From assembly GCA_035527715.1 (NCBI GenBank), contig DATKZY010000021.1, positions 7,268-71,267 on the forward strand: DNA of 64,000 nt, written 5' to 3'. A model generated the notes under the pieces. It ran no database searches. It was given only the letters and a program-made list of their open reading frames with translations, and was not told where the DNA came from. The position numbers were made by a program, and so were the translations under genes. The stretch comes from DSUN01 sp035527715. Its GTDB lineage: Bacteria > Planctomycetota > PUPC01 > DSUN01. Numbering within the stretch: position 1 is the stretch's first letter; each line of letters starts with the position of its first letter. This document shows positions 17,401 to 24,194 of the stretch, in pieces.

Positions 17401-19161
17401 CCAGGCGCGGTCGCCGGCGACGGCGAGGCCCTGGATGTCGGCCTTCTCGTCCTTCGCCAGGTCGCGGCCGAGCAGGCGGCGGCTCGACTTCGTCTTGCGG
17501 TTCACCTGGATCATCACGATCTTCGCCTTCACCCAGCCGCCCTGCTCGACGTAGTAGATGAAGTCGCCGTCGGCGGCCAGGACGCGCGGGCAGGCGAGCC
17601 AGATGCGGCCCGAGCCCCAGAGCTTCTTCATATCGAGGTCGGCCTCGAGCAGCGCGTGGCCCGCCTCGCAGAACGTCCCCGCCCACATCGTGTCGCCCGT
17701 GCGCACGAGCGTCTGCGGCGGCACGTGGTCGGCCAGCCAGCCGCCCGTGGAATCCGCCGTGATCCACGCCAGCCCGTGCTTCTTCAGCGGGTAGTACGAG
17801 AACAGGTAGTGCAGCGACAGCGGCGGATGCCACAGCCCCCGCCAGCGATAGGCGCCGGGCCGCGCGGTCTTCACCGCGTCGGGCGAGGGCTCGTGGAAGA
17901 AGTGGTTCGGCCGCTGGTAGGGCGGCCAGTAGTCGTCGAGCGTCCGCAGGTCCCACCAGACCGTGTTCTTCCCCTTCGGGAAGATCTCGCCCGAGACGAG
18001 GTTCTCGATGACGTTGCCCTTGTCGTCGAGGACCTGGATCGTGGCGAGGCCGCCCTGGGGCATGTCGAAGGCGATGGGCACGATGCCCTCGGGCACCGCG
18101 CTCGGCTTCACGAGGCGCTCGGGCGCGGGCCGGTCGGCCAGGTCCTCGAACACGAAGAGTTCGCCGATGGAGACGACGGTCGGGTCGGCCCCCTCGCCCC
18201 CCGCGGCGAGTTCCTTCGTCGTGCCGGCCACGGCGAGGAAGCGGAGGGCGCGGGACTCGACCGTGCGGCCGAAGTCGCAGTAAGTCTCCCAGAAGAGCGG
18301 CGGGCGCCAGGGCTTGCGAGTGGTCAGCCTGCCGACGGTCTCCCAGCCTTCCGTCGCCGCGCCCTCGGCGCGGCCCGTGCCGGTGAACCGCTGGACGAGG
18401 ATCTCGGCGAAGCCCGGCTGGAAGGCGCCGATGAAGGCCGCGCAGCCGCGCACCGCGCGCGGCGCGCCCCAGTCGAGCACGATCCACTCGGGCTTCTCGG
18501 GCGAGAGCGGCTCCTTCCGCTCGCCGCTCGACCAGTTCCTGTGGCTCACCGCGCCGTTGACGAGCACGGCCGGGTCGTTCAGTTGCGCGTCGGGCTGGAA
18601 GCCCTTCGACCGCGGGCCGCTCGAGCTGACGAAGACATCGGCCAGGGGCGCGACATTCACGCATCGCCCCGCCAGCGTCGTCGCGAAGACCAGCTCGGCG
18701 CGGAACTTGCCGCTGCTGTCGGGCGACATCGGTCCGCTGAGCCGCACTGCCTTCGTCGCGACCCCCGGTGGCAGGGGCACCACGCGCAGCTCGTGGCTGT
18801 CCGAGCCGGGGTAGGCCGCCTCGACCCAGGCCTCCTCCTTCGTCGGGTCGGCCGCCGCACCGGGCTTCAGATAGCTCACCCGCCACTTGCCATAGGCCAG
18901 CACCGTGCCGACCGGCATCGGCTGCTTGAACGCGATCACGAAGTGCGCCTCGCCCCCGTCGGGTGCCGTCTCGGTGCGCCAGACGTCGTGCCCGATGGCC
19001 TCGACCCGCAGCACGCCCTTGTGCGCGGCCACGCGGCCGGGCAGAGCGAAGCTCCCCTCCGCGTCCAGCACCTGGCCCGTGAGGTTCGGGGCGAGGGCCT
19101 CGCCCGCGGCCAGCACCGCCTGAGCCAACATCGCCACCACCAGCGCGAATCGAGTGTTCAT
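14473..19161 (-). CDS. Giant secreted protein with discoidin-like, propeller, PA14 and CBM9-like domains
   Basis: This protein has 1562 residues. The ATG at 19161 was chosen because it follows GAGGAGAGC and begins a signal peptide (MNTRFALVVAMLAQAVLA). A discoidin-like segment (EWIVLDWGAPRAVRGCAAF) lies near 240-330, with a FlgD-like strand (IQVLDDKGNVIENLVSGEIF) and a long NHL-like propeller after it. A PA14 domain sits near 870-970 (DGSYRFITTSDDGVRLSIAG, DNWTDHG). The C-terminus is CBM9-like and ends EARLQPNLWGTFVFAPP, like the 8801-12637 paralogue. Discoidin, PA14 and CBM9-like modules all suggest glycan binding. A VPPSGG-encoding repeat lies at 15349. Confidence 0.85.
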   Translation of the reverse strand: MNTRFALVVAMLAQAVLAAGEALAPNLTGQVLDAEGSFALPGRVAAHKGVLRVEAIGHDVWRTETAPDGGEAHFVIAFKQPMPVGTVLAYGKWRVSYLKPGAAADPTKEEAWVEAAYPGSDSHELRVVPLPPGVATKAVRLSGPMSPDSSGKFRAELVFATTLAGRCVNVAPLADVFVSSSGPRSKGFQPDAQLNDPAVLVNGAVSHRNWSSGERKEPLSPEKPEWIVLDWGAPRAVRGCAAFIGAFQPGFAEILVQRFTGTGRAEGAATEGWETVGRLTTRKPWRPPLFWETYCDFGRTVESRALRFLAVAGTTKELAAGGEGADPTVVSIGELFVFEDLADRPAPERLVKPSAVPEGIVPIAFDMPQGGLATIQVLDDKGNVIENLVSGEIFPKGKNTVWWDLRTLDDYWPPYQRPNHFFHEPSPDAVKTARPGAYRWRGLWHPPLSLHYLFSYYPLKKHGLAWITADSTGGWLADHVPPQTLVRTGDTMWAGTFCEAGHALLEADLDMKKLWGSGRIWLACPRVLAADGDFIYYVEQGGWVKAKIVMIQVNRKTKSSRRLLGRDLAKDEKADIQGLAVAGDRAWLADRAKGVVLVLDLSKNLAARPAGFDWKIAWKLLDHEQMTVVKEIPLEKPGRIRPYDADHLAAVSGSRVVLIHRQTGEAKPAVTGLTNPLGLAVDEAGNFYVGEMDPVHQVKVFSREGKPLRTLGKPGKHRVGAFDPDNLESPAGVEVDARGNVWVCEFNDDLKRTSVWDKAGRCINQVLGPPMYGGGGEIDPADENHFFYRGKEFRRDPKTGEIRLTHLFWRADDDRYDVFGSYPSYPFRRERRSLFRRRSQLFFSSWQGWAHGSNLTLWVYDKDHVRPVGALGTIPDWLRTRFAEGGKDPRFGRKALERVDPKVGFAWDASPGRGVPADGFAVRWTGRVVAPRDGSYRFITTSDDGVRLSIAGKRIIDNWTDHGTTEDAGSIELKAGSHDLLLEFYENSGGATIRLEWEGPGVPRQVIPTEALRASAKPDAPRGLTGAYYEAAAHEEAIFAWTDLSGDGKVQRDEVKFGKIMLGDKVADRAGATWQFRMNENFEVALSDGHYGVAGNAFFRVERLTKEGYPVWRLPTAFHTFEGRHAADAVFTDREGNAISLDQYVTSMAPDGRIRWRYRNLWPGLHAGHDTSALGSEPGVLIAPTRFFGSAWVSREVGEVICLNSNLGATYLFTADGLYIDRVFRDTRRGLSWRMDAPPSDALMNQLSLGDEHFGGTFQRVRSFGVPPSGGLFSSRRESHRFLYVVGQPHCSVVELRGLDRIQRIKGGGLVVTREHFLAAERLRQQRAYTVAQPKRETILRLKGITIDGKADDWPKERFGEGFALGFDPDLSVLYVLFEGKDDRAVFQNAAKADDFLEAFKTGDVVDVMLETRGGLDPKRADAAEGDIRLSFTMVGGKPAAILYDYVVPGTPKEARLPFSSPWRTLYIDRAAILAEAKVAVERKGDRYVLEAAVPLAAIHLDPAKTPTLRGDVGRVLSDQTGTRAVDRVYWANQNTKIMSDVPSEARLQPNLWGTFVFAPPK
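15349..15374. repeat. Short in-frame hairpin encoding GVPPSGG
   Basis: A CCGCC-TGAA-GGCGG hairpin with flanks is read on the gene strand as SFGVPPSGGLFSS near residue 1265. The peptide is out of character with its surroundings and looks like another in-frame repeat. Only one copy is in this window. Confidence 0.5.
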
Positions 19162-19180
19162 GCTCTCCTCGCTGCCTGCG

Positions 19181-19241
19181 CCAAGATGATCAAGATGATC
19201 ACGCGCGCGCAAGGGGAGGTGATCATCTTGGCGGGACGGGC
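19181..19241. repeat. 61-bp hairpin repeat, copy A
   Basis: It starts CCAAGATGATCAAGATGATC, followed by ACGCGCGCGCAA, and closes with GTGATCATCTTGG, the complement of the start. A close copy, about 54 of 61 identical, lies at 42172-42232. It sits just upstream of the PA14 protein start. A further partial motif (TCAAGATGATCACG) occurs at 19328. Confidence 0.8.
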
Positions 19242-19419
19242 CTCAGCGCTGACTGGCTACCGTAAGTCAAGGCAGGGCAGGCGCATGCGACTCTGCCGGC
19301 CCCCGGCTCCGCCGTTCCCGGGCGGCGTCAAGATGATCACGCCCTTCCCCGGCGCCATCTCAACCAACTCGACCAACGCAATCGCCTTGTCCCCCCAGGG
19401 CGCGCGGGGGGAGCAGGTG

Positions 19420-19650
19420 CTACCCGCCCTTGAGCTTCCGGGCAAGCTCGACCACCTCCCCCTCGTCGGGGAATCGCCCCGTCTTGTCCTTCGAGTAAAC
19501 GAGCTTGCCGTCCACCGTGACATCGAAGACGCCGCCCGCGCCCTCGATGAGCTTCACCTGGGCGCCAAACGCCTGCTTCAATTCAGCCGCCACACGGGCA
19601 GCCGTCGGGCGGTAGTTTCACATCGTGCAGTACTTGATCTGGACGTTCAC
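19420..19650 (-). CDS. SelW-like (Rdx family) selenoprotein with in-frame UGA
   Basis: The frame from the GTG at 19650 (3 nt after the upstream stop, with GGAAG before it) to the TAG at 19420 has a single in-frame TGA at 19618-19620, giving 76 residues with U at position 11. The sequence around it, VNVQIKYCTM-U-NYRPTAARV, and the end (YSKDKTGRFPDEGEVVELAR) are typical of the SelT/SelW/SelH thioredoxin-like redox family, which uses CxxU or CxxC. The UGA falls exactly where the second redox residue belongs. A SECIS-like hairpin follows the UGA. It is the last gene of the operon that begins with the glycyl radical enzyme. Confidence 0.85.
19587..19612 (-). promoter_or_regulatory. Candidate bacterial SECIS hairpin
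   Basis: Reading the minus strand after the UGA, CCGCC pairs with GGCGG and, after a small internal loop, ACGG pairs with CCGU around a CUGC loop. Sixteen nucleotides separate the UGA from the apical loop, close to the usual bacterial spacing. The hairpin is entirely within coding sequence, as expected for bacteria. Confidence 0.6.
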
Positions 19651-19653
19651 CCG

Positions 19654-20586
19654 TCACTTCCTTTCCAGAATGGCGGTGCGGACGAATCCGGGGCCGAGGG
19701 CGGCCTGGCCGAGGGGCGTCTGCCGCATCTGCTTGCCCTGCCCCGCCAGCGCGGTGGCCTTCAGGAAGCCCACGTGGCAGCGGGGGCAGTGGCTCGCGGT
19801 GAGGACGATCCGCCGCGTGAGCTTGCCATACTCCTTCTGCTTCGCCTTCGGCGCGTGCTCGGCGAGCAGGGCGCGGAACTCCTCGGCCCGGCCCCCCGTG
19901 GCGTGCCCGGTGAGCGTGGCCAGGAGCGCCGCGCCCGCGGCCCACGTCTGCTCCTTCTCCTTCGCGTAGGCGGCCTGGCCCTCGGCGTCCTTCTTCTTGA
20001 GCTTCTTCATCGGCGGCCCCGCGGGCAGGAGGCCGAGCGAGCGGGTGCGGAAGTACGTGTGGCAGGCGTTGCAGTAGGGCTTCTTCCAGAGCACGATGGG
20101 CACGATGAGGCTGCCGAGGACGAAGCCCACGATCTCCAGCGCCCGCAGCCCGTAGCCCCACGCGCCCACCTCGGGGCCCCACTGGCCGTCGCGGCCCTTG
20201 AACTTGAACGACCGGGTCACGAGGTCGAAGTACTCCCAGAAACTCGCTTTCTCCCTCACCTCGGCGGGCAGGTTGGCGTACTCGATGTACTGTGCGGCGA
20301 AGTAGGCAGCGACCTGGAGGACCACGATCGTCACGAGCAGAATCCTGGTGACCTTGACGCCTGCGAACCACGAGGCGAGGCCGTAGCCGCTCGCCGCCAC
20401 GAGCCCCACCAGGATGGCCCCGACGGGGATGACGTAGTTGGCGTACCACCCCATGATGTTCTCGCCCGCGTACGCGTTGACCAGGTAGACCCCGAGGAGG
20501 GCCAGCGTGGTCGTGATCAGCCCCGCCCCCAGGACGAGGCGGAACTGGCCCGTCGTGGCGGCGGGCGCCGCGTCGGTGGTGCTCAT
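19654..20586 (-). CDS. Four-helix membrane protein with two CxxCH motifs
   Basis: This 310-residue protein starts at the ATG at 20586 (GGAG upstream), preferred over a TTG at 20601. There are four hydrophobic segments at about 15-40, 45-75, 78-103 and 145-167. The C-terminal soluble part has two CxxCH motifs (KPYCNACHTYF and SHCPRCHVGF). These could bind c-type haem if periplasmic, or zinc as a ribbon if cytoplasmic. The basic, lysine-rich loop between them favours the cytoplasm. I do not recognise the family. It lies between a flavodoxin and the SelW-like gene, with gaps of 22 and 3 bp, so a redox role is likely. Confidence 0.75.
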   Translation of the reverse strand: MSTTDAAPAATTGQFRLVLGAGLITTTLALLGVYLVNAYAGENIMGWYANYVIPVGAILVGLVAASGYGLASWFAGVKVTRILLVTIVVLQVAAYFAAQYIEYANLPAEVREKASFWEYFDLVTRSFKFKGRDGQWGPEVGAWGYGLRALEIVGFVLGSLIVPIVLWKKPYCNACHTYFRTRSLGLLPAGPPMKKLKKKDAEGQAAYAKEKEQTWAAGAALLATLTGHATGGRAEEFRALLAEHAPKAKQKEYGKLTRRIVLTASHCPRCHVGFLKATALAGQGKQMRQTPLGQAALGPGFVRTAILERK

Positions 20587-20608
20587 GGGTTCGGCCTCCA
20601 ACTCCAGG

Positions 20609-21067
20609 TCACTGCGTCACCCGCTCGGCGAGGGCCTTGCCGAGCTGTCGGCTCTGCTCGACCGCCTCGCCCGCCGGGGCGCCCTTGCACACGATGCTCG
20701 GGGCCGCGGGCTCGAGCTTCATCGCCTTCGCCAGCTTCTCGATGCTCGCGATCGCGCTCCCGCCGCCGCCGTGGGTGAGGAACGCCACATAGGGCTTGCC
20801 CTTGACCTTCTTCCCGCCCCAGTCGGCGAGGCACAGGTCGTCGAAGAACTGCTTCAGGCCGCCGGCCATGTACGAAAAGTAGTCGGGGCTGCCGAGCGCA
20901 TAGCCGTCGGCCTGCTCGGCCGCGGCAATGTCCACCCGCTCCTCGTTCACGTTCACCAGCGCTACCTCGACGCCCTCGACCTGTCGGCAGCCCTCGGCCA
21001 CCAGCTCGGCCATCGCCCGCGTGTTGCCCTTTTCCTGCGAGTGGTACACGACGAGAATGCGTTTCAT
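20609..21067 (-). CDS. Flavodoxin-family protein
   Basis: The 152-residue protein starts MKRILVVYHSQEKGNTRAMA, with the FMN phosphate-binding loop (HSQEKGNT) typical of flavodoxins. The second FMN loop is near GSPDYFSYMAGGLKQFFDD and GGGGSA follows. It probably carries electrons in the cytoplasm. The gene is 18 bp downstream of a glycyl radical enzyme, and flavodoxins often reduce the radical SAM activases of such enzymes. A second member of the superfamily is at 50301-50780. Confidence 0.88.
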   Translation of the reverse strand: MKRILVVYHSQEKGNTRAMAELVAEGCRQVEGVEVALVNVNEERVDIAAAEQADGYALGSPDYFSYMAGGLKQFFDDLCLADWGGKKVKGKPYVAFLTHGGGGSAIASIEKLAKAMKLEPAAPSIVCKGAPAGEAVEQSRQLGKALAERVTQ

Positions 21068-21085
21068 CGGCCGTCCTCCTGAGTT

Positions 21086-23218
21086 TCAGGCCTCGTGTTC
21101 CGTGCGTTCCAGGATAGCCTCTTGGACGCCTCTTGGCAAGCTCACGAAGGGGGCGGAGTAGCCGCCGACGCGGACGATGAGGTCGCCGTGGCGCTCGGGG
21201 TGCGCGATGGCGTCGCGGAGCACCGCCTGGTCCACGACGTTGATCTGGAGCTGGAGGCCGCCCAGCTCGAAATACGTCTCGATCAGGTCGCGGAGGCGGC
21301 TGCGGCCGGTCGGCGTGTCGAAGAGGGCCTTGGCGAAGCGGGCGTTGAGGATCGGCGTGCCCGCGGCCAGGTGCAGCGGCAGCCGGGCCACGCTGGCGAG
21401 CATCGCCGCCGCGCCGCTGCGGTCGCGGCCCTGCACCGGGCCGATGGAATCGGCGATCGGCTCGCCCGCAAGGCGCCCGTCAGCCGTCGCGCCCACCTTC
21501 GACCCCGCATCGGCGAACGTGACGAACATGATGGTCGAGGGGAGGAACTTGCCCCCGCGCCAGGGGCGATGGCTCAAGAACTCGCGGAAGACGTGCTCCG
21601 CAATCTCGGCCGCGATGTCGTCCACGCGCGGGTCGTTGTTCCCGAAGCGCGGGCAGCGGGCGAGGCGGCGGCGGAACGCCTCCTCGCTCTCGAAGTTGCG
21701 GTGGAGGACGTCGAGCAGCTCAGCGCCGGTCTTCTCATGCTTCTCGAAGACCACCTCGCGGACCGCGGCGAGCGAGTCGGCCACGTTGGCGAGGCCGGCG
21801 ACGTTGACCACGCTCCAGTTGTAGCGGGCGCCGCCGGCGTTGAACTCGACCCCGCGGTCAATGCAGTCGTCAATGAGCAGGCTGCGCATCGGCTGCGGGC
21901 GGAAGCGGGCCTTCATCTCCTGGTCCATGCTCACGAGGCGACAGGTCTCGCCGATGACGACGGCGAAATCGTGCTTGACCGCGGCCAGCAGGTCGTCGAA
22001 GCTGGCCGCCGCGGCGAGATGCTTGTCGAGCGACTCGACGAGGGCCAGCGGCAGGTTCACGCCGGCGTCGAGCGAGCCGACGTTCGAGCAGCCGTGAATC
22101 ATCGTCTCCGTGCAGCCGCCGCCGTTCCAGAGCGACAGGTCCTCCTCGCGGATGCCTAGGCCGGCCTCGCGGAGCGCGGCGAGATAGCCCTCCTCGTTGT
22201 AGAGCGCGGGCAGGCCGTTGCCCGTGGCGATGAGGTCGAGAGCGGCGTCCCACACCTCGTCGGGCATGTCCTTGCGGACGCGAAGCTGGAGGCTCGGCCT
22301 CGCCTTGCCGCGTGCGGCCTGGAGGCAGAGCACCGTGAGGTCGTTGTAGGCGGGGCGACCGTCGGGCGTCGTGCCGCCGATGGACTCGCTCCAGCCCCAG
22401 TTGGCCTGGACGTTTTCCGCGAAGGCCGAGAGGAGCGCCAAGCGGGTCGCGCCGCCTTGCGGGTAGTAGGGCCAGAGTTCCTGGTCCAGGCGGCCGGGGT
22501 TGTCGCAGTCGTCGAGGTAGTAGACGAAGTTGTAGGCGACGACGGCCTCGAAGAAGTCGCGGGCCGGCTCGAAGGGGACCTGTTTGAGGGCCTTCACGAG
22601 CCGCGCTCGGCTGCGGCTGTAGGGGCAGGCCTCGAGATGCTTGATGAGATTCGCGTGCCAGGCGCGGATGCCGGCCACCACGTCCTGGAGGCCGAGGCAG
22701 AAGTCTCGCGTGGCTTCGTCGCTGGTGTTATCGAGGCGGACCGCGATGCGGCGACCGTGCTCGTTGAGCCCCTCGCGCAGCACGCGGCCGTAGTTGGGGA
22801 TGCTGTGGGTGTAGCCCGCGCCGCCGACGGTGTGGGGCGTGCGGAGGACCCAGAGGCGGTCGCGTTCGGCGCGCATCGTCTCCTGGAGGGCGAGGAGGGC
22901 CTCGCACTCCTCCGGCGAGGCCGACTTCAGCCGCTCGTCCGCCGCGGCATCGCCATAGCTCCAGGTGAACGAGAAGCTCGGTGAGAGGATGCGGTTCTCA
23001 TCGGCCACGTGGCAGGGGCCGCAGGGATAGAGCAGGCCGCCGTCGTAGGGCATGGGCGCCCGATGCTCGAAGCGGCGCCGCACGGCGCGCGACCAGCGCC
23101 GCATCGGCGACGCGGCCGGCTCCTCGAAGTAGCCCGCGGCGAAGTGCTCGCCGAGGGCCACGAGCACCGCTGGTGAGGGCGTTACGAGTCTTGGGTTTCG
23201 CGTTTCGCGTTCGGCCAT
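21086..23218 (-). CDS. Glycyl radical enzyme (pyruvate formate-lyase-like family)
   Basis: This protein has 710 residues. The C-terminal glycyl radical loop reads RVGGYSAPF, with the radical glycine expected in VGGYS. The active-site cysteine loop reads WNGGGCTETM, a GCxE form as in diol/glycerol dehydratase, CutC and HypD-type enzymes rather than the CC of true PFL. It therefore probably performs radical dehydration or C-N/C-C cleavage anaerobically. The substrate is not predictable. The start is uncertain: ATG 23218 is used, but the first residues (ERETRNPRL) come from a TTTCGCG-type repeat, and a later start is possible. No radical SAM activase is seen nearby. It heads a four-gene operon. 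Confidence 0.88.
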   Translation of the reverse strand: MAERETRNPRLVTPSPAVLVALGEHFAAGYFEEPAASPMRRWSRAVRRRFEHRAPMPYDGGLLYPCGPCHVADENRILSPSFSFTWSYGDAAADERLKSASPEECEALLALQETMRAERDRLWVLRTPHTVGGAGYTHSIPNYGRVLREGLNEHGRRIAVRLDNTSDEATRDFCLGLQDVVAGIRAWHANLIKHLEACPYSRSRARLVKALKQVPFEPARDFFEAVVAYNFVYYLDDCDNPGRLDQELWPYYPQGGATRLALLSAFAENVQANWGWSESIGGTTPDGRPAYNDLTVLCLQAARGKARPSLQLRVRKDMPDEVWDAALDLIATGNGLPALYNEEGYLAALREAGLGIREEDLSLWNGGGCTETMIHGCSNVGSLDAGVNLPLALVESLDKHLAAAASFDDLLAAVKHDFAVVIGETCRLVSMDQEMKARFRPQPMRSLLIDDCIDRGVEFNAGGARYNWSVVNVAGLANVADSLAAVREVVFEKHEKTGAELLDVLHRNFESEEAFRRRLARCPRFGNNDPRVDDIAAEIAEHVFREFLSHRPWRGGKFLPSTIMFVTFADAGSKVGATADGRLAGEPIADSIGPVQGRDRSGAAAMLASVARLPLHLAAGTPILNARFAKALFDTPTGRSRLRDLIETYFELGGLQLQINVVDQAVLRDAIAHPERHGDLIVRVGGYSAPFVSLPRGVQEAILERTEHEA

Positions 23219-23262
23219 TCTGGTTTGGCGTATTTCGCGTGTTTCGCGGGCAATCACGATTC

Positions 23263-23583
23263 TCACAGGTCGAGCTGCACCCTGATCGCCTGGGCCAGGC
23301 CCTCCATTTCCCTCGAAGAGATAGCGCTGACCCTGTTGAGGAGGCGCTGCTTGCTCACCGTCGTGAGCTGGTCGGCCATCGCCTTCGCCTTCCTCCCGCG
23401 CACGGTGACGTAGGCTTCGCTCGGATAGAGCTTCGCCACGTTGCTCGTGAGGGGGACGACCTGGACGCGGTTGAGGAACTGGTTGGCCGCGTCGTTGCTC
23501 ACAATCACGGCGGGGCGTCGCTTCTGGACCTCCCCGCCAACCGACGGGCCGAACCCGACCCACCAGACCTCACCTCTCTTCAT
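23263..23583 (-). CDS. mazF: MazF/PemK-family endoribonuclease toxin
   Basis: This 106-residue protein has the usual family length. It begins MKRGEVWWVGFGPSVGGEVQ, followed by KRRPAVIVSNDAAN and VVPLTSN, the hallmark strands of the MazF/PemK fold. The C-terminus (RLLNRVSAISSREMEGLA) also fits. It cleaves mRNA in a sequence-specific way when free of antitoxin. It overlaps the antitoxin gene by 14 bp. Confidence 0.9.
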   Translation of the reverse strand: MKRGEVWWVGFGPSVGGEVQKRRPAVIVSNDAANQFLNRVQVVPLTSNVAKLYPSEAYVTVRGRKAKAMADQLTTVSKQRLLNRVSAISSREMEGLAQAIRVQLDL

Positions 23584-23800
23584 CGGCGATGTCTCCGCAG
23601 GTCGCCTCGGCCCAGTCGAGCGCCTCGGCCTCGCGGGCCTCGTCGGCGGCCATTTCCTTGTACGCCTCGCGCAGACCCTTCCGCACCACGTGCGGGCGCA
23701 CCAGGTCCTCGATGAACCGGCTGATCTTCCTCGCCCCGATCACCCTGTGGAGGCCCTCGTACACCTGCTCGTCAACCGTCAGCGTCAGCTTCTTCTGCAC
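23570..23800 (-). CDS. Ribbon-helix-helix-type antitoxin
   Basis: The 76-residue protein starts at a GTG at 23800, preceded by AAAGGAGG, preferred over a GTG at 23827 that lacks a ribosome site. Its N-terminus (VQKKLTLTVDEQVYEGLHRV) fits an RHH DNA-binding fold. The acidic C-terminus (EAREAEALDWAEATCGD) would neutralise MazF. It overlaps the toxin and is probably an autorepressor. Confidence 0.8.
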   Translation of the reverse strand: MQKKLTLTVDEQVYEGLHRVIGARKISRFIEDLVRPHVVRKGLREAYKEMAADEAREAEALDWAEATCGDIADEER

Positions 23801-23824
23801 CGCGCCACACCTCCTTTTCCCCAA

Positions 23825-23858
23825 CACGTATACTACACGTGCACTGGCACCCTGTCAA
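23825..23858 (-). promoter_or_regulatory. Promoter and possible operator of the toxin-antitoxin module
   Basis: On the minus strand TTGACA (23858-23853), a 17-bp spacer and TAGTAT (23835-23830) form a near-consensus promoter. A dyad CACGT-N7-ACGTG (23825-23841) covers the -10, where an RHH antitoxin could bind. Confidence 0.65.
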
Positions 23859-23871
23859 GCTCGTTCTGGAT

Positions 23872-24174
23872 TGGGTGCGTGTAATCTCCTACGGTCAAGG
23901 GGTCGCAGGCGAACGCCCGAAGGGCGTGGCGGAGTAAAGCCCACGGTGCAGCGAAGCGGAACCGTGGGTTTGCGTGCCAGAAACAGGCGTAGCCCCCGAC
24001 GGGGGCGACGGAGCGTTCAGACCACCAAGAAGCTCCGCCGCCCCCTTCGGGGGCTGGGCCATGGGAGGATCGTCAACCCACGGCTCCCCAAGCATCGCCG
24101 CGGGCTTTATTCCGTCGCCTCCTTCGGAGGCTCAAGACGCGGAAGCCTTGACCGTAGGAGATTACACGCACCCA
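23872..24174. mobile_element. 303-bp foldback element with perfect 29-bp terminal inverted repeats
   Basis: The two ends (23872-23900, beginning TGGGTGCGTGTAATCTCC, and 24146-24174) are exact reverse complements over 29 bp. The interior holds nested hairpins (CGCCCGAAGGGCG, AGCCCCCGACGGGGGC, CCTCCTTCGGAGG) and is itself roughly palindromic. There is no ORF, so a non-autonomous MITE-like element is likely. No clear target-site duplication is visible. It ends 20 bp before the stop of the Gfo/Idh/MocA gene. Confidence 0.85.
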
Positions 24175-24194
24175 TGGGACGGCGTCAGTGGGCT

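Noticed and set aside
15385..20778. Plus-strand open frame of 1797 codons
   Set aside because: It lies opposite the PA14/CBM9-like gene and the operon after it. It has no domain pattern, is rich in Ala, Gly, Val and Arg, and reflects the high GC at third codon positions of the true genes.
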